The notes below the pieces were generated by a model. That model was not told where the DNA came from. It saw only the letters and a program-made list of their open reading frames with translations, and ran no database searches. From positions 1 through 14,966 of the forward strand of contig JBAQVB010000073.1 of assembly GCA_049297855.1 (NCBI GenBank): 14,966 nt of DNA, read 5' to 3'. Every line of letters begins with the position of its first letter. Within the stretch, counting starts at the first letter, position 1. The DNA is from CAXYVX01 sp049297855. Lineage in GTDB: Bacteria; Patescibacteriota; Saccharimonadia; Saccharimonadales; Saccharimonadaceae. Made by a program: the position numbers and the translations under genes. Shown one piece after another: positions 6,331 through 13,532 of the stretch.

Positions 6331-6540
6331 ATGGTGGTTGATGGCAACAAAACGAGTGGTGACGAACGAAAAAAATCTACAACAGTGGTCGTTACAATGA
6401 TTATCTGTGCGACAGTGGTGATTTTGTCGGTTCTGTGGATGATTTTTGCGATATGTGCTTTGGATAAAAGTAACGAAATCGTGAAAAGTTTGCCGAAAGA
6501 TTTGCGGACGATTAATATTACGGCTAATAATGGAAGGTAA
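6331..6540 (+). CDS. Small single-helix membrane protein, unknown
   Basis: Not recognised. The 69-residue protein has a charged N-terminus (GDERKKS), one clear transmembrane helix (about residues 17-43, VVVTMIICATVVILSVLWMI...) and a short polar tail. The ATG has an AAAGGGG-type SD 6-13 nt upstream. It lies 26 nt after lemA and 11 nt before the protease start, so it is almost surely co-transcribed and translationally close to both. It could be a subunit or adaptor for the LemA/HtpX pair, which is inference from position only. Confidence 0.65.
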   Translation: MVVDGNKTSGDERKKSTTVVVTMIICATVVILSVLWMIFAICALDKSNEIVKSLPKDLRTINITANNGR

Positions 6541-6551
6541 GGCGTTAGCCA

Positions 6552-7436
6552 GTGTATAAAGCAATTTCGCGCAATAAACGTAACACCGTGTGGATCGCGT
6601 TGATTTTTTTGGTCGTCATTGGCGGTTTGGGCTATCTGGCGAGCGTGATTTATGGCGATCCGACGATTACCTATATCGTGATCGGCGTGGCGCTATTTTA
6701 CGCATTGATTCAGTTTTTTGCCGCCTCGCACGAAGCGATGGCGGTCAGTGGTGGCCAAGAAGTTACCAAAAAAGAGGCGCCAGAATTGTATGATATCGTG
6801 GAAAATTTGGCGATTTCAGTCGGCTTACCAACGCCGCGAGTGTTCGTTATTGAGGATCCGGCGCCAAACGCTTTTGCGACCGGACGCAACCCCAAAACTA
6901 GTATGGTCGCGGTGACAACTGGTCTAACGAACATTATGAACAAGCGCGAATTAACAGCTGTGCTAGCGCACGAAATGAGCCACGTCCAGAATTATGATAT
7001 TTTGGTCAACATGATCGTGTTTGGCCTCGTCAGCGCGATTGGCATGATTTGTGACCTGTTAATGCGAATGGCGTTCTTTGGCGGGCGGGGAAATTCGCGC
7101 AACAATAATAACGCTCCGTTGATGATTTTTGGTTTAGTGGCGTTAATTGTTTCGCCGATTATCGCTCTAGCCGTTCAAATGGCGGTTAGCCGGCAACGCG
7201 AATATCTGGCCGATGCGAACGGGACGTTGATTGATCGTGATCCAGATGCCATGGTTTCGGCTCTCGAAAAATTACGCGATGGCGCGCAACAACCAATGCA
7301 ACGTCAAAGCTCCGTTACAGCGCACATGTTTTTTGCCGATCCGCTCAAGCCAGGTTTTTTCAGCAGAATGTTTTCTACGCATCCGCCACTCGACGAACGC
7401 ATTGCGCGCATCAAAGCCAACGCTGCGCGCATGTAA
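6552..7436 (+). CDS. htpX: HtpX-like M48 zinc metalloprotease
   Basis: Integral membrane zinc protease of the M48B/HtpX family, which degrades misfolded membrane proteins. It has 294 residues, close to E. coli HtpX (293). Two N-terminal helices (about 13-31 and 37-56) precede the catalytic domain. The zinc motif is HEMSH (140-144), followed by further hydrophobic helices (about 150-170 and 180-210), the third ligand in SRQREYLAD (Glu 217) and the conserved STHPPLDERI near the C-terminus. The GTG start at 6552 follows a purine-rich GGAAGGTAAGG. It belongs with lemA upstream. Confidence 0.93.
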   Translation: MYKAISRNKRNTVWIALIFLVVIGGLGYLASVIYGDPTITYIVIGVALFYALIQFFAASHEAMAVSGGQEVTKKEAPELYDIVENLAISVGLPTPRVFVIEDPAPNAFATGRNPKTSMVAVTTGLTNIMNKRELTAVLAHEMSHVQNYDILVNMIVFGLVSAIGMICDLLMRMAFFGGRGNSRNNNNAPLMIFGLVALIVSPIIALAVQMAVSRQREYLADANGTLIDRDPDAMVSALEKLRDGAQQPMQRQSSVTAHMFFADPLKPGFFSRMFSTHPPLDERIARIKANAARM

Positions 7437-7465
7437 TCACGGTCGCAATTCGGTGCCGAAAATGG

Positions 7466-7471
7466 TAAAAT
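7466..7471 (+). promoter_or_regulatory. Extended -10 of the polytopic membrane protein gene, 6 nt from ATG
   Basis: TGG-TAAAAT (hexamer 7466-7471) is followed by 6 nt and then ATG 7478. No Shine-Dalgarno fits. Predicts a leaderless or nearly leaderless mRNA. The -35 is weak. Confidence 0.5.
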
Positions 7472-7477
7472 TGGATC

Positions 7478-9004
7478 ATGACAAGTCAACAGCAATCTAC
7501 TCATGCGGCGGCAAAAAATCAAACTTATGAGATTTCGTATCATGAAGAGATCCTGCGCAAACGTTTTGCGGTGATCGGCGATTACGCCGAGGATAAGTTG
7601 CGCCGAACGAAGCATAAAAACGACCGCCGCTTGGCGCGGCTCGAGCGTAAAATTGCCCGCGTGCGTCGCCGCCGAGAAGCGCAGATTGCGCGCCACAACG
7701 CGTCGCGTTTGTTTGTGGCGCACCGAGCCCTCTATCAACTATTGTCGCCATTTTTTGCATTGGGACGATTTGGTTGCTACATTTGGTTAGGTTTGGTTCA
7801 TCATCGCCAAAAAATTCTAACCAAACGACCGCACGAAAGTTTTCGCATGACGCCACGCGCTAAAACTCGACGGGGCATCATCATGAGTGGCTATTTTGAT
7901 TTTGTCGGTGAAGTTTGGCATCTGATTTGGTCTAATAAATGGCTCTTCGCCAAGTTTTTGTTAATCTACATGGTGTTCGCGGCGATTGTGCTTGGCGTGC
8001 TGAACCAACAAAATTTTATCAGCCTACGTAACTCGCTTGATTCGCTGCCGGACACATCAGGTATTGCGAAAAACGTGGCGTTGTTTTCGGGTGCAGTCAC
8101 GGGATTTTTGGGTAGTTCGTCGTCGAGTGCGTTGCAACAAGTGCTCGGCGTGGCTTTATTTTTGTATGGTTGGCTGACGCTGGTTTGGCTATTTCGAGCG
8201 TTGTTGCGTGGCGAACATCCGAAACTGCGCGACGGTCTATATAACGGTGGCGGTGCGGTGCTGTCCATGGTGGTGCTCGCAGTGATTATTTTATTGCAGC
8301 TTATCCCGATGGCGCTCGCGATGTTGGTTTATTCGAGTTTAAGTTCGGTCGGAATCATTAATAATGGCGTGATGATTGAAAATATGGCGGCTTGGTGTGC
8401 TCTGGCAGTGGCGGCGCTACTGACGCTGTATTGGCTGTGTTCGAGTTTAATTGCACTTGTCATTGTGACGTTGCCGGGCGTTTATCCGCTGGCGGCTTTG
8501 CGCGCGGCGGGCGATTTAGTGACATCGCGCCGACTCAACGTGGTCTTGCGTTTGGTGATGATGGCGGCGATCGTGGTGGTGGTTTGGCTGGTGATTTTGA
8601 TGCCGATGATCTGGCTGGACGGATGGTTGACGTCACTGAAAATTACTTGGTTACCACTCGTACCAATCGTGGTGGCTTTTTTGTCAACCGTGACGATTAT
8701 TTTCGTGACTGGTTATATTTATTTATTGTATCGTCGCATGGTTGATGATCCGACACCGCCGATTCGATCCGATTGGCAACTCGCACTCGATAAAAAACGT
8801 AGCAAAAGGCAAGCCGTCACGGCCGCTAAAAAACTGGCGAAATACGCTAAAAAGGGCGATAATATCAGCACGACTTTACGACAAAAATTAACGAATCGGG
8901 CGAACAAAAGTGATCAAAAACAGTTTGAAAATCGCAACTATAATTCAACTCTCATCAGAAAATCTGAAACGGATGCTAAACCTCAATCACAGAAAAAGAA
9001 GTAA
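7478..9004 (+). CDS. Polytopic membrane protein with basic N-terminal region, unknown
   Basis: Not assigned to a named family. The 508-residue protein has three parts. A cytoplasmic-looking N-terminus of about 80 residues is dominated by a very basic helix (about 39-72, rich in Arg/Lys with runs such as RVRRRRE). A membrane part has about six or seven helices (roughly 157-175, 221-240, 261-285, 304-330, 356-380 and 391-425, with a possible one near 85-103). The charged tail (about 440-508) is Lys-rich and disordered. The layout resembles permease-like proteins with no visible enzyme motif. It starts 41 nt after htpX with its own leaderless-type -10, so it may be a separate transcript. ATG 7848 or 7884 inside could be alternative starts, but the upstream codons look like genuine protein. 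Confidence 0.7.
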   Translation: MTSQQQSTHAAAKNQTYEISYHEEILRKRFAVIGDYAEDKLRRTKHKNDRRLARLERKIARVRRRREAQIARHNASRLFVAHRALYQLLSPFFALGRFGCYIWLGLVHHRQKILTKRPHESFRMTPRAKTRRGIIMSGYFDFVGEVWHLIWSNKWLFAKFLLIYMVFAAIVLGVLNQQNFISLRNSLDSLPDTSGIAKNVALFSGAVTGFLGSSSSSALQQVLGVALFLYGWLTLVWLFRALLRGEHPKLRDGLYNGGGAVLSMVVLAVIILLQLIPMALAMLVYSSLSSVGIINNGVMIENMAAWCALAVAALLTLYWLCSSLIALVIVTLPGVYPLAALRAAGDLVTSRRLNVVLRLVMMAAIVVVVWLVILMPMIWLDGWLTSLKITWLPLVPIVVAFLSTVTIIFVTGYIYLLYRRMVDDPTPPIRSDWQLALDKKRSKRQAVTAAKKLAKYAKKGDNISTTLRQKLTNRANKSDQKQFENRNYNSTLIRKSETDAKPQSQKKK

Positions 9005-9032
9005 GGTTTATGATTAAAGTTCTTTTGGCCGA

Positions 9033-9038
9033 TGTAAT
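9033..9038 (+). promoter_or_regulatory. Possible -10 of the Tim44-like gene, 6 nt from TTG
   Basis: TGTAAT followed by 6 nt and then TTG 9045, the same geometry as at rarA, 7478, ligA and mpg. Weak by itself. Confidence 0.3.
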
Positions 9039-9044
9039 GAATCA

Positions 9045-10265
9045 TTGATCGCTTGGGGTGGCGGTGGCGGTTCAGCGTCCGACAGTGGCGGTGGTTTCAG
9101 TGGTGGAGGATTCAGCGGTGGCGGAAGTAGTTTTGTTGGTTCGAGCTCTGGCTCTGGCTCAAGTGGTGGCGGTGATCTGATTGGTTCAATTATCGTTATC
9201 GTCTTTTTTGTGGCGCTAGCGTTTTTCGTAAGGCGTTTATTTCTAAAATATCGCACCAAATGGATGGTCCAGCAGCAGACACAACAACAGACCATCACCG
9301 ACCCACTGGCCAAAATGGCGGCCGATATTTTCGTGAAATACCAGGATGATTGGTTTAATTTTAATTTGACATCAATGCAAACCTACATGACACCGAATTA
9401 TTTGCGCTACAACCAGTTGATGCTCGGTGCGTTACATTTGTTGAAACGCCAAGATCATGTCACGGATTTGATCGTTAACAGCAGTTCTATCATCAGTAAC
9501 GCCAACGGTCGACTCAAGGTTCAAGTTGTCGTTAGTGGTACCGATCAAATCATTGATAGCCGAACTAATACGACCTTGTTCAATGATCAACAGACTGGGA
9601 TGAGTTCGTATTATAATTTCGTGGATGATAATGGTGCTTGGAAACTGGATAGCATTGATCCGTCGACGGCGGATGCACAGATGCAGAATGCGGAACTTAC
9701 GCAATTTGCCAAAAATCATGGTTATTTTTATGCGCTGGATTGGGGTTGGCTGTTGTTGCCGCAACGCGGCGTGTTGTTCAACGCGGGAGCTTTCGGCACT
9801 AGCGACATTAATAATTATGTGATCGGACAACTAGCGTCGACAGAACAAATTCAGCTCGACGCTACAATTTTTCAACTTTATAATTATATTGAAAGTCCCA
9901 ACGTGAGCCCCGCAACTAATTATTTGATCGCGCAGGTCGCCACGCAAAAAGATTACGGCGATGCTTTGGTGCGCGAAAAAACTTTGCTTGGACACGCGCC
10001 GAGCGGCATGGCCAAAATGTCGACGGAATGGAACCAGTTCAATCGAAAATACGAAGTTTTCGCTAGCGACATAGAAAAGGTTTCCGCGTTGGAGCTGTTG
10101 AATCCGAAATTTATGGAGGAGCTAGCGGACGCCAAATTTGCAATTAACATCGAAGTTGCGGATAACGTTTTGTATTTTTACGCCAAGAATGTGCAGATTT
10201 CGGCGGAAAATTACGTAGCGTTGTTGCAATTATTGCAAGAAGCTTTTCGCGAAATGAACGTCTAG
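9045..10265 (+). CDS. Gly-rich, one-helix Tim44-like domain protein
   Basis: The N-terminal 43 residues are Gly/Ser repeats (GGGFSGGGFSGGG), followed by one membrane helix (about 45-63), a basic stop (RRLFLKYR) and a soluble domain. Its first part (about 86-215, DPLAKMAADIFVKYQDDWF...) resembles Tim44-like/NTF2-like domains. Residues 215-406 are not recognised. No signal peptide is visible. The only start in frame is TTG 9045, since a stop lies at 9015, and there is no SD. One extra T near 9045 would instead give MNHLIAWGGG from ATG 9038, so a start-region frameshift is possible. It lies 40 nt after the membrane protein gene. The role is inferred as membrane-associated assembly or envelope work. 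Confidence 0.7.
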   Translation: MIAWGGGGGSASDSGGGFSGGGFSGGGSSFVGSSSGSGSSGGGDLIGSIIVIVFFVALAFFVRRLFLKYRTKWMVQQQTQQQTITDPLAKMAADIFVKYQDDWFNFNLTSMQTYMTPNYLRYNQLMLGALHLLKRQDHVTDLIVNSSSIISNANGRLKVQVVVSGTDQIIDSRTNTTLFNDQQTGMSSYYNFVDDNGAWKLDSIDPSTADAQMQNAELTQFAKNHGYFYALDWGWLLLPQRGVLFNAGAFGTSDINNYVIGQLASTEQIQLDATIFQLYNYIESPNVSPATNYLIAQVATQKDYGDALVREKTLLGHAPSGMAKMSTEWNQFNRKYEVFASDIEKVSALELLNPKFMEELADAKFAINIEVADNVLYFYAKNVQISAENYVALLQLLQEAFREMNV

Positions 10266-10285
10266 ATTTTAACACGGAAAACCGC

Positions 10286-10291
10286 TATAAT
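10286..10291 (+). promoter_or_regulatory. Consensus -10 TATAAT of ligA, 7 nt from ATG
   Basis: Perfect TATAAT followed by 7 nt and then ATG 10299. The predicted transcript start falls on or next to the start codon. AGGG directly abuts the ATG and is too close to act as an SD. Confidence 0.6.
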
Positions 10292-10298
10292 AACAGGG

Positions 10299-12392
10299 AT
10301 GGAAAAAGCTTCGAAAACGGATCAAAATCGGATATATGAATTGCGCGAGCTGTTGAATAAATACGCCCGCGAATATTATATGGATGACGCGCCAAGTGTG
10401 GATGACGCGGTTTACGATAGCTTAATGAATGAATTGCGCGATTTGGAAAAACAATATCCGGATCTGGTGACGACCAATTCGCCGTCGCGGCGCATCGTCG
10501 CAAAGCCACTTGCTAAATTCGCCAAATATACGCATCGCACGCGCATGATTTCGATTCAAGACACTTTTTCGGCGAACGAGGCGGCCGATTGGTATCAGCG
10601 TATTAAGGACTACGCTGCCAAGAATTTTGACGCGAACGAGCTGCGCGCCTTTCGCGAAACCGAATTTTGGACCGATACAAAAAAGGATGGTTTGGCCTGT
10701 GCACTTCATTATCAGGACGGCGCGTTGGATTTTGCGGTGACTCGTGGCGACGGTTTGGTTGGCGAAATTGTGACGGATAATGTGCGCACGATCGCGAGCG
10801 TGCCACTGCAATTAAACGAGGGTGCTTTTTCGCATGGACATACGGAAATCAGGGGTGAAATTATCATGTGGAAGGATGATTTTGCGAAGCTGAACGCCAC
10901 GCGTCTTGCCGCGCACGAGTCGGAATTTGCCAATCCGCGCAATTTAGCGGCCGGCACCATTCGTCAACTTGATCCAAAAGCGGCGGCGGTGCGTAAATTG
11001 CACTTTATGCCGTATGATTTAATTCGTGATGATCCGGCCGAAGTGCCAACCAACGAGTTCGTTTATCATAAATTGTGCGAACTGGGATTTCCGTTGCGCC
11101 TAGATGACGCGAAAAAGTTTGCGACTTTCACGGAAGTTTTGGATTTTGCACAAAATATTTATCCGGATCAACGCGCCAAATTGCCGTATAACGTTGACGG
11201 TTTGGTCGTCAAAATCAATTCGCGGCGCATCTTTGACGATCTCGGTATTGTCGGCAAATTTCCGCGTGGTTGCATCGCTTATAAATATCCGGCCGAAACT
11301 GCTACGACCAAGATCCGCGACATTGTCATTTCGATCGGTCGCACTGGCGCCGCCACACCGGTCGCGGTGTTCGATCCGGTTAATCTGGCCGGCACGACCG
11401 TCCAACACGCTAGTTTACATAACGCCGACGAAATCGTTCGGCTCGACGCGCGCATAGGCGACACGGTTGTGATTTACAAAGCCGGGGAAATCATCCCGCA
11501 AGTTCAATCTGTCATTACCGAATTGCGCGATCCAAAATCACAGAAATTTGATTTTTCGCGCGCGCTGGTTGAACAATATCCGGAATTGCGATTTGTAAAG
11601 CCAGCTGGCGAGGCGGTGACTCGGGTGGCTGATTTCGGCTCATCGAGCGAAGTGTTGGTGCGTTCGATTGAGCATTTTGCTAGTCGTGCTGCGCTCGATA
11701 TTGAAAACTTGGGTGAAAAGAATGTCGAATTCCTGGCTCAACATAAACTATTGAACGAGATTGCTGATATCTATCGCTTGCGCGTATCGGATTTGGTCGG
11801 TTTGGACGGCTGGGGTGAAGTGTCGGCGCAAAAGTTAATCGTAGCGATCGATGGAGCCAAGCATCCGCCATTTTCTAAATTTTTATATGGCATTGGCATT
11901 CGGCACATTGGCGCCAAAACCGCCACGGATTTGGCAAAAGATTTCGTTGATATCGACGATTTAGCATCCGCCAGTGAGGAAAAATTGTTGGCAATTGACG
12001 GCATTGGTACGATCGTGGCGCGTTCGATCTTGGGGTGGTTCGCCGAAGTGGACAACCAAAAATTGTTGCAAAACTTCGCGAATCTCGGCGTTACGACCAC
12101 GAACGAAAACTTCGTCTTAAATGATGACGGAAAATTTGTTCGACGGCTGACGTCCGGGAAACTGGACGGCCTGCGTTTAGTAATTACCGGTTCATTGAAA
12201 TCGATGTCGCGCGAGCAGGCGGCCGATCGAATTCGTGAACGTGGCGGTGAATTCCAAACTTCGGTCGGCGCAAATACGGACTTTTTAGTAGCAGGCGATC
12301 CGTCGAAACTGGGTAATTCCAAGCGTCAAAAGGCTGCTCAGCTCGGTACGAAAATCATCGGCGAAGCCGAATTTTTGGTGATGATTAAATAA
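10299..12392 (+). CDS. ligA: NAD-dependent DNA ligase LigA lacking zinc-finger cysteines
   Basis: Joins DNA nicks in replication and repair using NAD+. The 697 residues are a little over the usual 670. Domain Ia has YYMDDAPSVDDAVYDSLMNE (about 26-45). The adenylation motif is KKDG with catalytic Lys 128 (the usual hydrophobic x in KxDG is Lys). TRGDGLVGEIVTDNVRTI follows. The OB-fold includes VVIYKAGEIIPQV, then SIEHFASRAALDIENLGEK, helix-hairpin-helix repeats and a C-terminal BRCT domain (about 618-697, GLRLVITGSL). Between the OB-fold and the HhH region the four zinc-binding Cys are all absent: YPELRFVKPAGEAV and RVADFGSSSEVL replace the CPxCG and CxNxxCPAQ segments. The frame is otherwise intact. 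Its promoter predicts a leaderless mRNA. Confidence 0.95.
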   Translation: MEKASKTDQNRIYELRELLNKYAREYYMDDAPSVDDAVYDSLMNELRDLEKQYPDLVTTNSPSRRIVAKPLAKFAKYTHRTRMISIQDTFSANEAADWYQRIKDYAAKNFDANELRAFRETEFWTDTKKDGLACALHYQDGALDFAVTRGDGLVGEIVTDNVRTIASVPLQLNEGAFSHGHTEIRGEIIMWKDDFAKLNATRLAAHESEFANPRNLAAGTIRQLDPKAAAVRKLHFMPYDLIRDDPAEVPTNEFVYHKLCELGFPLRLDDAKKFATFTEVLDFAQNIYPDQRAKLPYNVDGLVVKINSRRIFDDLGIVGKFPRGCIAYKYPAETATTKIRDIVISIGRTGAATPVAVFDPVNLAGTTVQHASLHNADEIVRLDARIGDTVVIYKAGEIIPQVQSVITELRDPKSQKFDFSRALVEQYPELRFVKPAGEAVTRVADFGSSSEVLVRSIEHFASRAALDIENLGEKNVEFLAQHKLLNEIADIYRLRVSDLVGLDGWGEVSAQKLIVAIDGAKHPPFSKFLYGIGIRHIGAKTATDLAKDFVDIDDLASASEEKLLAIDGIGTIVARSILGWFAEVDNQKLLQNFANLGVTTTNENFVLNDDGKFVRRLTSGKLDGLRLVITGSLKSMSREQAADRIRERGGEFQTSVGANTDFLVAGDPSKLGNSKRQKAAQLGTKIIGEAEFLVMIK

Positions 12393-12403
12393 TTTCGCCA
12401 ATC

Positions 12404-12443
12404 AAAAAATCCCTTCGCCTAAACCAGGCAGAGGGGATTTTTT
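12404..12443. terminator. Bidirectional terminator between ligA and the RRM gene
   Basis: A6-TCCC...GCCT, 5-nt loop, AGGC...GGGGA-T6: an imperfect GC stem extended by A6/T6, giving a T run on either strand. It sits between two convergent genes, 11 nt after the ligA stop and 13 nt after the RRM stop. Confidence 0.85.
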
Positions 12444-12456
12444 GGTAATTATTTAA

Positions 12457-12846
12457 TTACCAACTGCGACGACGGAACGAGTTGCCTCGATTGTCGTCGT
12501 TGCCAAACGAGCGATGACCGCCGTTGTCACGTCGATCACCGCGATAGCCGCCGTTACCTCGCGGACGAGAATCCCCGCCACGATGGCCACCCTCTTTCGG
12601 ACCGGTGCTTTGGGCTTCGCTGACGTTGATTTCACGTCCATCAAGCTCTTTGCCGTTGGCTTCCGCGATGGCTTTGTCGCCCGCCGCATCATCGGCTAAT
12701 TCGACGAAACCAAAACCGCGACTGCGGTGGGTTTCGCGATCAGTCACTACGCTGGCGCTCGTCACTTCGCCAAATTGCGAGAAGAACTCCTTTAAACCGT
12801 CGTCCGTTGTCGCCCAAGCGAGCGAACCTACGAATAATTTTTTCAT
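12457..12846 (-). CDS. RRM-domain RNA-binding protein with Gly/Arg-rich tail
   Basis: Bacterial RNA-recognition-motif protein, 129 residues. RNP2 is LFVGSL (4-9) and RNP1 is RGFGFVEL (43-50), both with the aromatic residues that stack on RNA. The RRM ends near residue 78, followed by a Gly/Arg/Asn/Asp-rich disordered tail like those of cyanobacterial and eukaryotic Gly-rich RNA-binding proteins. The probable role is an RNA chaperone or cold/stress RNA binding. ATG 12846 has an AAAAGG SD. The predicted 5' leader is about 90 nt, from an extended -10 at 12942-12950, divergent from the ncRNA promoter. A long leader would allow autoregulation, which is inference. Confidence 0.93.
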   Translation of the reverse strand: MKKLFVGSLAWATTDDGLKEFFSQFGEVTSASVVTDRETHRSRGFGFVELADDAAGDKAIAEANGKELDGREINVSEAQSTGPKEGGHRGGDSRPRGNGGYRGDRRDNGGHRSFGNDDNRGNSFRRRSW

Positions 12847-12941
12847 TATTACCTTTTCTTGAAATTGGCCGCCAACTTCAGATCATAAACTTGCCAGAGG
12901 TCGGCCATCTCAACTTACGCGAAACCACTCTGTCGATAAAT

Positions 12942-12950
12942 ATTATAGCA
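12942..12950 (-). promoter_or_regulatory. Extended -10 promoter of the RRM gene
   Basis: Minus strand TGC-TATAAT (plus TATA box complement 12942-12947, TGC at 12948-12950). The -35 is weak and its place overlaps the -35 of the divergent ncRNA promoter. Confidence 0.6.
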
Positions 12951-12967
12951 CATTTCACAAAAAACTC

Positions 12968-12996
12968 TTGCATCAGAAAAAAACTTATGGTAAAAT
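12968..12996 (+). promoter_or_regulatory. Promoter of the ncRNA candidate
   Basis: TTGCAT (12968-12973), 17-nt spacer, TAAAAT (12991-12996) with extended TGG. Predicted start near 13002. Confidence 0.7.
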
Positions 12997-13001
12997 TAGG
13001 A

Positions 13002-13224
13002 CGTTGATGTGTTCGGGGTGGCAGCTCGCTGTCCCGTTCGCGAAAACAAACACGAAAAACGCCCCGGAGGGTGGGCGCACGTCAACGGTTGTTACGAGAA
13101 TTCGTTTTCGTAATGGTTTGGAAATCGTCCGAGAGGAATCGGTCTAGGGCGAACGATCGGAAACTTTATATAAAATTAAAGCGATAAAAATGAAACTCCG
13201 CGAACTTCTCCGTCGGAGTTTTTA
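13002..13224 (+). ncRNA. Structured non-coding RNA candidate, family unknown
   Basis: About 220-nt transcription unit with its own promoter and terminator and no convincing ORF with an SD. Helices visible by eye: 13002-13012 with 13077-13087 (about 11 bp with G-U pairs), enclosing 13014-13020/13060-13066 (7 bp) and 13021-13025/13028-13032. Then a hairpin 13092-13097/13108-13113, a hairpin 13124-13131/13150-13157 (one mismatch), and the terminator stem. It lacks the marks of tmRNA (no tRNA-like ends), RNase P RNA (no GAGGAAAGTCC) and small SRP RNA (no GGAAGGAAGCAGCC). It lies between the RRM gene and tRNA-Asn. It might be a lineage-specific 6S-like or other regulatory RNA. Confidence 0.6.
13193..13224 (+). 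terminator. Rho-independent terminator of the ncRNA candidate
   Basis: AAACTCCG (13193-13200) pairs with CGGAGTTT (13214-13221) and is followed by more T (TTTTTATTTT). It ends the RNA before the separate tRNA-Asn promoter. Confidence 0.85.
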
Positions 13225-13262
13225 TTTTGCCGGAGCAATCGGCAACGATTTACGCCTGCGCG

Positions 13263-13291
13263 TTGACAACAACTTTTGGTTTTGCTAAAAT
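13263..13291 (+). promoter_or_regulatory. Promoter of tRNA-Asn
   Basis: Perfect TTGACA (13263-13268), 17-nt spacer, TAAAAT (13286-13291) with extended TGC. Predicted start near 13298, only about 5 nt before the tRNA. Confidence 0.8.
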
Positions 13292-13302
13292 TGTTCGAGT
13301 AT

Positions 13303-13377
13303 TCCGGAGTAGCGCAGCGGTAGCGCAGTTGGCTGTTAACCAATTGGTCGTCGGTTCGAATCCGACCTCCGGAGCCA
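13303..13377 (+). tRNA. tRNA-Asn (GTT)
   Basis: Acceptor TCCGGAG pairs with CTCCGGA. Anticodon stem GTTGG/CCAAT with loop CTGTTAA gives GTT. T-loop TTCGAAT is normal, discriminator G, CCA encoded. Single-gene unit with its own promoter and terminator. Confidence 0.95.
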
Positions 13378-13392
13378 AAATTATATTTTAGA

Positions 13393-13429
13393 GAATCCAG
13401 TAGTGTGAGTGCTACTGGATTCCCTTTGT
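13393..13429 (+). terminator. Terminator after tRNA-Asn
   Basis: Perfect 11-bp stem GAATCCAGTAG (13393-13403) with CTACTGGATTC (13412-13422), 8-nt loop, followed by CCTTTGTT. The T run is short, but the position right after tRNA-Asn supports the call. Confidence 0.7.
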
Positions 13430-13519
13430 TAGTAAATGACGAGATATCTTTTAGATTCTGTATAGCCTCTAGGTTGTAGTGGGATTGGGTTGCCTTCACC
13501 ACGCATCCATTACACAGAG

Positions 13520-13525
13520 TATAAT
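13520..13525 (+). promoter_or_regulatory. Consensus -10 TATAAT of mpg, 7 nt from ATG 13533
   Basis: Perfect TATAAT followed by 7 nt and ATG 13533, so the mRNA would begin at the start codon. No clear -35. Confidence 0.5.
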
Positions 13526-13532
13526 GAAAGTA

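Noticed and set aside
7304..7738. 144-codon minus-strand ORF opposite htpX and the next gene
   Set aside because: Shadow of two real + strand genes; no SD or protein-like features.
11771..12322. 183-codon minus-strand ORF opposite ligA
   Set aside because: Antisense to conserved HhH/BRCT codons; shadow.
13002..13224. Reading the structured RNA as RNase P, tmRNA or SRP RNA
   Set aside because: None of the diagnostic conserved segments (GAGGAAAGTCC, tRNA-like ends, GGAAGGAAGCAGCC) is present.
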